A DNA stretch of 64,000 bases from Epichloe hybrida (taxonomy: Eukaryota; Ascomycota; Sordariomycetes; Hypocreales; Clavicipitaceae), in contig JAFEKR010000008.1 in NCBI GenBank assembly GCA_019022495.1, positions 124,001 through 188,000 on the forward strand. The letters run 5' to 3'. How positions within the stretch are numbered: the stretch's first letter is position 1; every line of letters starts with the position of its first letter. Shown in pieces: positions 43,946-55,023 of the stretch. A model generated the notes under the pieces. It did not search any database. It was not told the DNA's origin and saw only the letters and a program-made list of their open reading frames with translations. Made by a program: the position numbers and the translations under genes.

Positions 43946-45836
43946 ATGGGCTCCGAATTCGGTGCTACGGCGCATTCTAAAGCGCAGGTCAATCTCGACC
44001 GCGTCGGCATCTGGTGGACGTGTTGGGCGAGTATATGGACCTTCCTCGTCACATGCGGCATGGTATACCTCTTCAGCCAACGAAACTCACAAGTTCTCCG
44101 AATTCGTGGCATCGGGCTCTCCTTGTCTGCCGTTGCGTTGCTCCACCTTTACTGGCTCTCGGTCCAGCTTGGATACGTCGTGGCCGCCATGGCTCCGGGC
44201 GAAGCTGAATATTGGATCATGGGGACACATCTACCTCTCGGCGTTGCCCTTTTCCATGCTTCCAACAGCCGATTCCTCTACGTGGCTCAGGCGCAACGGA
44301 AATACCTTGGTCGCCTGTCTGATGACCCGCCAGAAGCGGGACGCGGCTCAAGCCTCTTTGGGCGCTTCAAAAAACTAGACTACACTTCGAAGATGGTTCT
44401 TGTCGTTGGACTTGGAATGGGCTTTCAAGTAAGTGCTTCCTTGGTCTCGCCGGCTCAAAGGATTACCTGACCGTGGGGAAACGCAAACCAGCTATTTCTC
44501 ACCATTCTCATGTATCTCATCTCGCGCAAGTTCCACCGCGATTGGGGCGTGCCGGGAAGTGAGGTAAACGGCACTGAAATGGAGCAAAAGATGGACATGG
44601 GCCGAGGATGGGAATGGTGGCCCGGTATTTTCTGGCAATTCATCTGGGCATGGCTCGTTGCTCCTTACATTCTTTGGAAATCCCGCTCCATCAACGACAC
44701 GCACGGTTGGAGGATGCAGACCATTGGATGTGCCGTTGCCGGGTGAGTTTGTCACACCATCGTGCCCTGTGTCTCGCATATTTTCTTCTGACAATTGCCT
44801 CAGCTTGCACGCAACTCCCATGTGGTTGATCGCCCTCTACGTTCCGGGGATGGAGCCCGTGAACAAGTACTTTTTACCCCCGCAATGGTATGTATAATAG
44901 AACATCCACGTCCTTGACCTAGTTCGATCGTAACGTTATTCCAGGATTGCCATCTCAATCTGGGTCCTCGAGGTCCTGACAGTCTTTCTGCCCTGTTGGG
45001 AAGTCATGCGGGCCACCAACCTGCGCCAGGAGACACTTGATTCCATTGCGCAGTGGGAATACAACAACAACAACGAGGCCTCTGGATCAAGCGTCAAATC
45101 CCTCGATACCACTTTCACCGTCGTCGATTCAGTACCGACTGGTCTGAAGTCCACATCCGCGTCAGTCAAGTCGACCGAATCCCACGAGAGCATCCTGACG
45201 ATGAGCGCTCTCGAGTACGTTCTCGAGCGCAACCCGGCTCCTCTCCAGGAATTCTCATCACGGCGGGACTTTTCCGGGGAGAATGTTGCTTTCCTCACCT
45301 GCGTGACGGAATGGAAAGCATCTCTTCCCCAAACTGCCGGCGACGGGATCAAGTACGACTCCACTCGACAGCTTGTACGCGAGAGGTTCAATCGCGCCGT
45401 CCGCATCTACGCAGACTTCATCAGCACCAATGACGCCGAATTTCCCATCAACATCTCCTCCTCTGAGCTCAAGAAGCTGCAGAACGTTTTCGAGTCATCA
45501 GCTCGCATTCTCTACGGCAACAAGCGTGACGTGGATCCCGTCACCCCCTTCGACTTTGCCCGAGCGGCCCCTCAGTCGGCCGACAAAGGCTTCGAAAAGG
45601 CCCCGAACGAAGACGACAAACCACTTGGGGCCCGTGTCCAGTCGTGGGGCGAGATCCCGGAATCCTTTGACGGAGCAGTGTTTGATGAAGCAGAGAAGCA
45701 CATCAAGTACCTGGTTCTGACAAACACGTGGCCAAAGTTTGTCAAGGACCGCCGAAGCTTGGTTGGTGCGCAGAAGGCATCGGAGTCGGGCAGATCAGTC
45801 ATTCAGATGATTTGCAATCGCTCTGCTCAGAAGTAG
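43946..45836 (+). CDS. Multi-pass membrane protein with RGS domain
   Basis: Four exons (43946-44428, 44492-44742, 44804-44887, 44945-45836) encode 569 aa. The first about 290 residues contain about seven membrane segments, such as [59 protein letters not shown] and [18 protein letters not shown] linker rich in S/T follows. The RGS domain starts at [20 protein letters not shown] and includes [15 protein letters not shown] and the late [18 protein letters not shown]. It should accelerate GTP hydrolysis on a G-alpha subunit at the plasma membrane, and is similar in architecture to fungal 7TM-RGS proteins such as the Magnaporthe Rgs7/Rgs8 type (from memory). The 120-residue insertion in the RGS helix bundle is a family trait. 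A GTC/GTT trinucleotide run follows the stop. Confidence 0.85.
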
Positions 45837-46559
45837 AATCTTTTCGTCGTCGTCATCGTCGTTGTCGTCGTCGTTATTGTATTTGGCTTTGAATACTTGA
45901 ATAATATACTTTGTTCCGGATTTTTTTCTTTGATCCTCCGTCTCTTCTGAACACAAGATTCTTTGCTTTTTGTCTGACGGATGCCAAGAAACACAGAACT
46001 GGCGAGATGGCATAGTAGAGCTAAAATAACCAGCGGGTAAACGTACACGGGAGGAGAGATGGAAGGGACGCGCACGGACGATGCCTATGCCTGTAGATGT
46101 TGCAAGCATTTTTATTTTTTTTGGTAGCGGGCTTTGCATGTCATTGTCAAACCCTGACGAAGATCGATCTGATGTCTCTACGGAGAATTATGTACGCCCT
46201 TGCGCTCCGAGACATTTGACATTGGCAACAAGCCACCAACAAAAGGTCCCATGTACCCCACCACTTCAGCACGTGACGTCGGGAAAAGGTGTCCCCTATT
46301 AACAGGATGATCAATGAAGAGACAAGGTTCGATTGAAGCTGTCTATTACTATATAAATATAAGGATAAAAGCTTCTCTTTTATATAGAGAGCAGTTAAAT
46401 GGATATCGTATCCTTCTTTGAGTGTGTTATCGCGATTTAGCTACGCGCATCCTCAGCTTCCTCAATACGGGTCGTGCGCGCACATCAATTCGTCATATTA
46501 TCCGCCAACCCAATCCACATCCCACATCCCACATCCGCCACGGCACCAGAGTCCCAAAG
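45837..46559. other. Intergenic
   Basis: Begins with a trinucleotide microsatellite of GTC/GTT type (about 45843-45880) in the RGS 3' region. The rest is promoter for the acetyltransferase, with TATATAAATATAAGG near 46350. Confidence 0.5.
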
Positions 46560-47144
46560 ATGGAACAAGAACAAGCACCAGCAGAACCGCCGCGGCTCAC
46601 CTACCGCAGGGCCGTCGCAGCAGACGCAAGAGCCGTGCAGGCGCTCGTCAAGTCGGCGTACCGCGGCGCCTCCAGCCGCGCGGGGTGGACGACCGAGGCA
46701 GATCTCGTCGAGGACGAACGCATCGACGAGGCCGGCGTGGCGGCCAAGATCCAGGGGGGCCAGGGCCCCGGCTCCGGCGCGGTGCTCGTCGCGCACGACG
46801 CACGCGGCGCGCTGGCGGGATGCTGCGAGATCCAAGGCGGCCGGCCCGGCGACGGCGACGTCGCGCACTTTGGCCTGTTCGCCGTCGACCCGGCGCGGCA
46901 GGCGGGCGGGATCGGAAGGCGGATCCTCGCCGAGGCCGAGAGGACGGCGCGCGACGAGCTCGGCGCGCGCGCCGTGGACATGTGCGTCATCTGGACGCGC
47001 CGCGAGCTCATCGAGTGGTACGTCCGGAGGGGGTACGCCGTGACGGGGAGGACCGCACCGTTCCCCTACGGCCAGCTCGTCAACGGGAGGGCCACGAGGG
47101 ACGACTTGTACTTTGTGGTTCTGGACAAGAAGCTGTGCGCGTAG
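46560..47144 (+). CDS. GNAT-family N-acetyltransferase
   Basis: A single exon gives 194 aa (start MEQEQAPAEPPRLTYRRAVA). The acetyl-CoA-binding motif A is present as FGLFAVDPARQAGGIGRRIL, containing the Q/R-x-x-G-x-G/A pattern, and is followed by a helix with AEAERTARDEL. C-terminal WYVRRGYAVTGRTAPFPYGQ and YFVVLDKKL correspond to motif B of the GNAT fold. Base composition is very GC-rich (many GGC/GCG codons) compared with neighbours; this could be strong codon bias, or transfer from a GC-rich (for example actinobacterial) source. The substrate is not readable; relatives act on small amines, amino acids or antibiotics. The open frame extends upstream to 46422 but the composition changes at 46560, which supports this start. 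Confidence 0.8.
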   Translation: MEQEQAPAEPPRLTYRRAVAADARAVQALVKSAYRGASSRAGWTTEADLVEDERIDEAGVAAKIQGGQGPGSGAVLVAHDARGALAGCCEIQGGRPGDGDVAHFGLFAVDPARQAGGIGRRILAEAERTARDELGARAVDMCVIWTRRELIEWYVRRGYAVTGRTAPFPYGQLVNGRATRDDLYFVVLDKKLCA

Positions 47145-47519
47145 ATGGGGAGGACAACCCGCCGCGTTGCAAAACCTCGGATTCCACACGCTGCTACGAA
47201 AAGAAAAGGAAGAAAAAAATGGGATACTCGTTGAGCCGATGGGAAAGAAAAAGAGAACAATGCTTGCTATTTGGCTACCTATTAAATTCCCCCATTTCCA
47301 TTTTTTTCATCTTCATTTTTGTTCGGAAGAATGAATGCAGTCATGTGCTTTTTTCAATGCCAGGGGCATGCATATATGCAGAAGAGCAATTGCTCCAAGA
47401 TACAAGTGACGATTCGCCCTCGCGGGCTTTTTCTTCTCTTCAAACCCAAACAATTTTAATAAATCGTAAAAAAAAAAACCCCTTCTTTTTGCAACTGTCG
47501 TCATAAAACTCTCACCTCC
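47145..47519. other. Convergent intergenic space
   Basis: AT-leaning tails of the acetyltransferase (+) and the hydrolase (-). Nothing else seen. Confidence 0.5.
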
Positions 47520-49007
47520 CTAGACGCTCTTCCGGCACAACTTGTAAAGCTGGTCCGACAGCTCTTGCATCTCATCAGGGGGCAGGACCCGTCCCCCAAC
47601 AGTAACGGTAGGAAAGTCCAGCATCGCGGGGTCCGTGACGAGGGATCGAGGAACAGCCGACGCCGGGGTCGAGAGGGACAGCGATGAGATGCTGGACAAG
47701 TCGCTCGAGTGGCGGGGGTGCGAGCTTGTTATGAATGGCGATGACGGGGAGACCTATGAGTATGAGTTTTTTGATTCCTTCTGTTGGTAAAGCTGAAGAG
47801 AGGGTTGTGCCGGGAACGAGGGGGGGGGGGGGGTGATGAGCCTTACAAATGGAGACATTCGTTCATGGAGCTCTTGGCGCATGCGGAATGCCTTTTCCTG
47901 CTCTTCGACTTCCCATCGGACGTTGATGAGCGCAGGAGCCTCGTCCACCCACTGCCTGATGTCCGTTGAGACGGCCCTGTAGCCGGGGGCGTTTGGGCTG
48001 GCGAATTTGCACATTTGAGAATGCGTGGCCTCAACACCGTAGTATGTCACGCCGGGAAGTTGTGGGCTCGCGGAGGAGGCATCCACGACTGTGATTCTGT
48101 GGTTTTATTCAATGGTCAGTCATCAGTCATGCTTTTAACTTTTGTAAATGACAAGTGGTGCTTTTAGGAGGGGGGGAAGGAAAAAAAAAAAAGGAAAGAA
48201 AACCTACTTGGTGCCTTTAATGTCCGTCTTGTGATTCTCGTGAACCATGTGGATTCGAAAACGTTGATAAATGTCCAAGAAGTGGTTGTTGATATTGGCC
48301 AACGTCTCATTGTCCTTCTTCAACGTCTTGAGGAGAACGGATTCGGACTCGAACAATTTTCGGGGCATGATTGCGTCGGCCATGCCCTGCAGCATCAATC
48401 CCCACGTCGCGGCGTCTGCTCCGCAATGCGGCGTGCCCAGGAATATGAGGCCGAATGTCGAGACGAAGATGGAACGGTAGTCCTCGTGGTGCGTCACCTT
48501 GACGTCGTTGGAGTAGAGGAGTGCTCGCTTGACCAAGATGCCTCCTAGGCTGTGGCAGACCCAGATGATGGGGTTCTTGTACGTGCCCTCGCTCTTTCGG
48601 AACATGGTGAGGTTGGTGACGAGTGTTTGAGCATGTTGGTGGATGAAGTTGTCGCTGGCGCTCCGGTCGTTCTTGCGTGAGTACACGTCGGCGTTGTATC
48701 CGTAGACGAGGATGTTGGCTTTCGCTCCTTTGAGAGAGGCGGGCAAGAGATCGGTTGGCCAGAACGTCCCGTTGCTCGCCGTCCATGTCTTCTGGGGATC
48801 GCCGTTGAGGCCGTGAACGAGGACGATGTCGACTTGTGCATCGGGATGTGTGTAGACCGCACTGGTCTCATATCGCTCGACGGGGAGGGCTGGAGGAGTC
48901 TATGACATGTATGCTGTCATTAGTGAAAAGCTCCATCCCATGAGCAACATGGCTCGGCCGAAATGACCCGTGTGCATTTGTGAAGGAGAAAGGAAAAAAC
49001 GTACCAT
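47520..49007 (-). CDS. SERAC1/DUF676-like alpha/beta hydrolase
   Basis: Exons 49005-49007, 48208-48899, 47847-48096 and 47520-47753 give 392 aa. The first exon is only the ATG; the splice GTACGT..CATAG joins it to TPPALPVERYETSAVYTHPD. The fold is shown by VDIVLVHGLNGDPQKTWT (oxyanion strand), ILVYGYNADVYS, IIWVCHSLGGILVKRALL (nucleophile Ser) and IFLGTPHCGAD. The His of the triad should lie in TYYGVEATHSQMCKF. SERAC1-like proteins act as lipid or protein thioesterases or in phosphatidylglycerol remodelling, and in fungi also form the head of NACHT/ankyrin NLR-like receptors; here no such extension is present. A Ser-rich C-terminal tail ends the protein. No signal peptide. Confidence 0.82.
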
Positions 49008-50852
49008 GATTTCTATTGGAAAGAGGGAGCGACCCGAGGCTAAGGGCGTTAAAAAGTTGAAGTGAAGAGATGAGCTTTCACGACTCGCAGAAACGGTGCT
49101 CTAGTGTGATGTAAAGTAATCAAGAGGAAAGCTTGCGAAACTGTTTGATGTCTGAAGCCCCGACGGTTTTCGGAAAGAGAGACAACTTGTTCAACCTTTA
49201 TAGAATCGTTCTGCCTATGCTACTGTAACTCGAGCACTCCACAATGGTTGTCCGAAGGCCGATGCTGGATATTTCCCCCCCCCTTACCCACGTTCAACGG
49301 CATTGGAAGACCAGACTTACACAGCAATGACCAAGGCTGTCAAAATTTTCCTTCTTCAGAGACCGTGGTACTGCCACGCCCAGGGATCGGACTCGAAATG
49401 CTAATGCTTGTAAAAACGCAACGTTGGGGATCCATCACAGGGCCGAATGGTAAAAAAGTGTCAAATGTGGCATGTGCGGTCACGGTCACACCCATACGAT
49501 TTGTCTTAGTCGCCTCGCAGCACAAACCATGCACACAAACTACCCAAAGGGGTAGCCTAGCCTAGTTATGGATGCTGCGGCACATGAACCAGTTGACACG
49601 GCGAGTTGGCTCCGCTCCATCACTTTGCCCGGCTGCGAGATGACCGGCCGAGAGAATGAAGACGGGCGGACCTGGCTAGTGGCAACGCACTAGGCTGAGC
49701 AAGGCCCCTGACGATTGAAGAATGACAGTTACAGGCTGCCTCTGGAGGTGTTGTCTTGTAAGTGGTGGTGGTGTGAGTTATCGAGCGTGAGAAATGGTTC
49801 ATGCGGGTAGCTTTTTGTGGCCGTACCACTGCTTCGCCGCGGGCGTGGGCGTGATGGGCGTGATGGGCGAGGGCGTGACAACTTTAGATGGATCCCGTAT
49901 GTGACAGTGACATATGACGAAGACGGTTTGCGACGTCTTCTCATCACATCTGACGGGAATCATCAAACCGGTATTATGGCCCGCTTGAGAGCAAGGCACC
50001 GTTGCGGGTGCGCTGAGGCCATCGCAGCTCCTTTGAAGTGTCCGTCATTGGTCAGTCGATTCGTGTGTGGTAGCGACATCCGGATCACCAGTGCAGAAAA
50101 AAAACAGAGACAGGAAACAAGCGAAAGCGCATCACGGCACACCCTTCCTTGAATCAGATCCTTGAATCAGATTTGGGGGGGAGGGGGGGGGGGTGAAAAG
50201 ACGGGTTTGATTGGCCCGACTTGGCGCTTCATCTACTATTGCGCCGTCCTTGAACAGCGCCAAAGTTAAAGCCGCTAGGTTACATTGCGGTAACTTCCCA
50301 GCACCACTTCAAGCCCGGGGGTCTGTCTGGTCGTGTGTCGTCGGGTGTCGTCGTATGTCGCCGTGTGTCGCCACCACCGCTTCGAGTCATCACGCTCCTG
50401 GTGCGCTGCAGTGGCGGCACACGATTTGGACCATTCGGACCAGGAGCCGTCACTCGGCCGTCAGTAGCCTTGCATCCCGTGCGACCTCTTTTTTTTCCTC
50501 TCCTTTCCGTGCATGCGACCCATCTGGTCAATGCTTTTCGTATTGCGATGCCCGTTCCCTCGGTCGAGACATTTGCCCGCACCTTCTTGAATGGGCTAAA
50601 CACATGGCACAGTAGATCATGCACGCCAGAGAAACATCCAGCCAATCTTGGCTCGTTACCGTGAGCTTGCCTTGCTCGCTAGAGGCCATCTCCTTCCTGG
50701 TCCTGGCAGTTGAAAGTGGATGAGGAAGCAGTGTCACATTTCTCTGCCAATGAGGTCTGCGTCGTGCAATGTTGGAACCGCAGGAATCGAGATACTGAGG
50801 AAAGGCCGCAACATCGCAAGCAGCAGCCTGCTGTAGTGGGCTGTCACTGTTC
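49008..50852. other. Intergenic, no supported gene
   Basis: About 1.8 kb without a credible gene. Features are poly-G/C tracts near 49267 and 50176-50192, and imperfect GTGTCGTCG / GTGTCGCC repeats around 50330-50375. The hydrolase promoter is on the left. Confidence 0.5.
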
Positions 50853-51755
50853 CTATTCTCGGGGCGCCAGCATAACAACGTATTCCCTCGTGCTATGGCC
50901 AAATTGAACCATGTCCTTGTCTCTCAACTCCAGGTATCGGCTATCGGGCACCTTGTCGTGGTTGAGAACCGTACCATTCGCACTTTCCAGATCAATAAGG
51001 TAAGGCTTGACTCGGCCGATCTTGTCTCCGTATTCATTTCGTTTCTCCGTGTAACGAAACTGGATTACGGCATGCTGTTTGCTGATGCTAGGATGCTCGG
51101 CCGGCAAGTCCACCACCGCAATTTCTCGTCCTATTAGCCAACAACTCCTCAAGCTAAGATCAATGGTGTCGACAATGTCGGCCCCCTTGAAGACGAAGAG
51201 TTTCCACTCATCGCGAGCGGGCGGTTTGCGGGCTTCGGGGGGTTCATGGTATTTGAGCACCACCGATGTTCCGTCGGCCTGGACGACCGAGTTGGAGGCT
51301 GCTGCCAAAACACCAGAACTTCCAAAGTTGGGCTTCTCTTTTGGTTTTTCAGCCTCCTCGCCGTTGGTGACCGCGAATGAATCCTGCTGCGATGGCAGTG
51401 GCCCTCCACGTTTGACAGGGCTTCTGCGCTCTCTTCCTCTTCGACGATCCCCATCAGAGTCGTCTCCGTTTTCACCATGTCGGCGACGGCCCGAGTAGTG
51501 CCTCTCGCTGCGAGAGCCGTGATCTTTGTCGCCTCGGCTATCGCGGCCGCTTGCCCGGTCTTCTCCACGGCGGCGCGCGGTGTCTCGATGATGGTGACGG
51601 CGATGCCGACTGGGCGATTCTGAGCGCCGTCTTTTGTCATGAGACCTCGGCCGGTCGCTACGAGGCTCGTGCGGAGCTTTCCGTGAACCCCTGGAGCCAT
51701 TGCCCACATTTCCATCTTCGTCGCGCCTGTCATCGTACTCGTCTGCGCGAGCCAT
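50853..51755 (-). CDS. FHA-domain protein, SNIP1/Pml1-like (pre-mRNA retention/splicing)
   Basis: A single-exon gene of 300 aa. The first about 120 residues are R/S/D/H-rich (RRRSESPSRHRRHHH), as in splicing-associated proteins. The FHA domain starts at WLIGRE (strand with the conserved GR), continues HPSISKQHAVIQFR (the S-x-x-H phosphothreonine-binding block), then RVKPYLIDLESANGTVLN (the NG loop), and ends MVQFGHSTREYVVM. This matches SNIP1/Smad nuclear-interacting protein and yeast Pml1 of the RES complex, which retains unspliced transcripts. It should be nuclear. ATG at 51755 is the first in frame before the RS-rich region; the frame continues to a TTG at 51806. Confidence 0.88.
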   Translation of the reverse strand: MARADEYDDRRDEDGNVGNGSRGSRKAPHEPRSDRPRSHDKRRRSESPSRHRRHHHRDTARRRGEDRASGRDSRGDKDHGSRSERHYSGRRRHGENGDDSDGDRRRGRERRSPVKRGGPLPSQQDSFAVTNGEEAEKPKEKPNFGSSGVLAAASNSVVQADGTSVVLKYHEPPEARKPPARDEWKLFVFKGADIVDTIDLSLRSCWLIGREIAVVDLPAEHPSISKQHAVIQFRYTEKRNEYGDKIGRVKPYLIDLESANGTVLNHDKVPDSRYLELRDKDMVQFGHSTREYVVMLAPRE

Positions 51756-52395
51756 GGCGGGAGGTTGCTGAACAGCTTTGGCTTGCTCGCTACGTGGCAG
51801 TGGCAATGGCCGTGCACAAAGTAAAGCGTGGGCTTTTAATGAATCGGGAAGTTAGTCGCCAGCCGTTAAATCGGCGGATTGTTCTCAAAGGAGGGGGGAG
51901 GGAGGAGGGGGGGGGATTTGGTGAAAGGATTGAAGCCGTGGTGTGTGTGTGTTGAGCTGAGGTGGATCCTGTTTTCAATGTCTGGTCGTTGCACAACAAA
52001 AGCCAATTTTCTATCTGCCGTCACCGCCCGCTGAGGTCTGTCGGAGTCTCAGAGAACAGGGAGAACAGTGGTGGGGCCTGGCTGCCGGCGGGCGATATTA
52101 CAGGGGTCTCCCGGCACTAGGCCCACTAGACTCATGCAGTTCAACGCGTTGAGTTCATGGAATGTTGAAGGCAGAACGCCTCAATAATACATCAATACAT
52201 CCTACGGATTATACCCTATGTATTTGCCTTGTAGCTCAGGGGGAAAAAGAATTGCAATGTGCAGCCAATGCCAGCCACACAGCAGACCAAAGTTTGCTGA
52301 ACCGGATCTAAATTTAGCAAAAGTGTTGGACGAGTTGCTGTTTTAAGTCATCTTTTCTGTTTTCATGTGACAGCCGGACACTTCCTTCTCCCTCC
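51756..52395. other. Intergenic
   Basis: Contains a G-rich tract near 51891-51915 followed by GTGTGTGTGTG, the likely promoter of the FHA gene. No gene seen. Confidence 0.5.
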
Positions 52396-53213
52396 TCACA
52401 TAGAATTGGTCAACTCTGTCAATCCCTCCAGCTTGATGATTTCCCGCACAGCCTCATCGACCCCATCAACGACAGCCGTGGGGCGAACGTTGAGTGCGCC
52501 ACTTAATCCATCGATCCATTCTGTATCCTGTCGACATACCCATATACTCTTCAATCCTGCAGCAACAGCCCCCATTGCATCGAAAGGGTTGGAGCTGATG
52601 AGATAAACCTTCTCGGGCTGCGACTCAAACCCAGCAACCTTGGCCACGTGTTGATACGTTTTAGGATCTGGCTTGAACACCTTCAGAGGGTCGACGCTGA
52701 CAACCCTGGACTCTGGAAACGTGACGGGGGATTTTGCGAGAGACGGTGATGTTTTCAGGGATGCTGTGATCATGTCCACCGTCCCATTGGAGAATATATA
52801 GGGGTCAATGGCCAGGGTTTGGGAGACCAACGCAAGGCCTTTCTCGGCGTCTGTAAACGAATCCAGTCCATTGTAGGCCTCCATGATACGCTCGTCGTGG
52901 TCCATGGACAGGTCCAGATTTGCTTCAGCTGTCGCGTGACGAAATGAGTGCCTTGTCAAGTCGACAAATGGTCGATACACTCCTACCCGGTGTCAGCTTG
53001 GGAATTAAGGAGGCTTGAAACGAGATAAACGCGGCATAATGACTATTCACCCATGCTATTGCTCCGCCATGTATATTCCAGCTGGTACCGCCTCGCTTGC
53101 ACTGCGATGGTCTTGGCCTGCCCCTCTCCGTAGATCCGGGCAAGTTCGGTGGCAATCGACTCAGTTGACAGCAGAGTGCCGTAAAGGTCGAACGCAATGG
53201 CAACTTTGGTCAT
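52396..53213 (-). CDS. HAD-superfamily type II haloacid dehalogenase
   Basis: Two exons (53051-53213, 52396-52982) joined by a 68-bp intron give 249 aa. The motif I nucleophile is in AIAFDLYGTLLS. Motif II Ser/Asn is in YIFSNGTVDM. The motif III Lys is in VFKPDPKTYQHV. Motif IV is in YLISSNPFDAMGAVAAG. The cap domain lies between I and II. The family hydrolyses (S)-2-haloacids to 2-hydroxyacids through an aspartyl-ester intermediate; in fungi the natural substrate is often unknown. It begins MTKVAIAFDLYG. No signal; cytosolic. Confidence 0.88.
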
Positions 53214-53654
53214 CTCGGGTAGCAGAAGACTGGGAACCAGCTTTGGATGAGAAAAGCACTGCCCATGTGGATGCCTGTAGACAGATGGTTCGAGCAAGAG
53301 TCAGGTGAGTCATCAGCTCAGCAACTGGTATGAGAAAGGATTCAAAGGAAGGCGAGTTGGCACCCCACCACCCACCCCCCCCTCCATCAACCCCGCGTCC
53401 CCATTTCTAGCCACAAAATTCAAGGTCACCGGACTTCACTCCCAACTCCAGGCTACGTGGTTAAAACTCCGTCCATCGTCGGAGAAGCTACGATCCTCTG
53501 TGACACCTTTGTTGGTTTGTTCATTACGCTTAGCAGGCCATCCGTGTACCACTCTGAGGCACCAATAAAGCCCACATTCATATAACGTCACATTCATCCG
53601 TCGGAAAATCCTACTACAGAGGAAGTCTTTGACATTCACCAGCCTCATAGATTC
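53214..53654. other. Divergent promoter region
   Basis: Between the dehalogenase (-) and the HNH-like gene (+). No repeats or genes seen. Confidence 0.5.
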
Positions 53655-54511
53655 ATGTCCGACGCTGGCTACAACTTGGACCTCGTCCGCGGTGCCGAAC
53701 GTCACGGAGACGACAACTATGCCGTGTTTCGTGACTGCCTTGCATCAACTCTCCTACAAACAACAGCTCCAAGCACAGAATCCGGCAAGAAAGGAACAAG
53801 ACGTCGTAGACGAACAAAATCGTCTGCACACAAGACCTCTACAATTTCACCTGGATGTCCGAGTTGCATCACCGAAATGATGCGGAAGACCTTTCCGATT
53901 TCATCGACTACTTAGCAGGCACCATCTTTGATGCCTTCCCCGATGCCCTGAAACAGTTGGACCACCGGTCATGGAGAGAATCCCATGAACTCCAGACCCA
54001 GTTTCCTCTACCTCTGGCTCCAGAAAACCTATCCGTTCTCGATTTGCCGCCCTGTATTCCCGAGACGTTGGTAACCTACGATCTCGTTGCCGCGGATCCA
54101 ACCTTGGACTCGCCGCTGCCCGCAACGACAAACCATTTCTTGGTTCCGGTGATGACCTCCTACATCGAGACTTTGATCACACCGCCGCCTGCATCGTGGG
54201 CCAGCCGTACAGATGCTTGTGAGATTTGCGAGCGGGACTGGATCCCCTTGTCTTACCACCATCTCATTCCGAGGTTTGTTCACGAAAAAGTCGTCAAACG
54301 TGGCTGGCATCGCAAAGAGGACTTGCAGAACGTCGCATGGCTCTGTGGAGCATGCCATCGGTTCGTCCATCACTTCAAGACTCATGAGGAGCTGGCTCGT
54401 GATTATTACACGGTCGAGCTTCTTGTGGCGGAAGAGGATGTGCAGAAATTTGCAGCTTGGGTCGGGCGTCTTAGATGGAAGGGTGGAAGAGCTCGACAAG
54501 GAGTCAAGTAG
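53655..54511 (+). CDS. HNH-like zinc-binding protein (frame break near 53870)
   Basis: The likely protein begins MSDAGYNLDLVRGAERHGDD at 53655 and runs to a basic KKGTRRRRRTKSS segment. Near 53870 the coding frame changes by one base to HRNDAEDLSDFIDYLAGTIF, which continues to the stop at 54511. The second half also has its own in-frame ATG at 53855. The C-terminal zinc module reads CEICERDWIPLSYHHLIPR, about 25 residues with RKEDLQNVAWL, then CGACHRFVHH. This is a treble-clef HNH-type arrangement (C..C..HH..C..CH). The function of this fungal group is unknown to me; HNH modules are often nucleases but need not be. Either one protein with a 1-base deletion (sequence error or mutation) or a shorter 218-aa protein starting at 53855. 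Confidence 0.65.
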
Positions 54512-55023
54512 AGGTGGTGAAATCATTTGAAGAATGGTTGGTATCCTATTACCATGTGGTCCATCTCTTCTCAGCCTTTTTGCTGGAGGCAAGCGGCGAG
54601 CACGACAAGCCACATGTTTGATTCAATTCACCTATGTAGGAGTGCTTGACGAGATTGCACAATGGGCTGACCGAACATTATTAAACAGCTGAAGAAAGAA
54701 TGTCCGAGGTAAGCGTAGCACTCCCCCACCGTGGGTGAGACGAGGCTGCGGGAGACTGCGGGAGACTGCGGGTGTGATTGGAGATCATCGATGCCGGCCA
54801 GGGCAAAAGCATCAGCACTAGGCCGAATGGGTAACAATTCTCGACACGGCATGAAAGGAGGATGACAATCAAGTAATGTGTGAGAACACGGGTTTACCGC
54901 GCCACTGATTCGTACAGACTTGAGAATTGTAATGAGTTGGCATGACTTGGGCTCGCAGATTTCTTCTGTTCGTGCCACGGGTCTGATTCTTCTCTCCTTT
55001 GATATACGGTTCATCACTTCAAG
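54512..55023. other. Intergenic
   Basis: Has a triple GCGGGAGACT repeat near 54750-54772. No gene seen. Confidence 0.5.

Noticed and set aside
46418..47506. 362-codon open frame overlapping the acetyltransferase
   Set aside because: Arg-rich translation of the GC-rich acetyltransferase gene in a wrong frame, continuing into simple sequence.
49240..50850. Several 60-130-codon open frames
   Set aside because: Both strands open by chance in GC-balanced intergenic DNA; no domain, start context or splice support.
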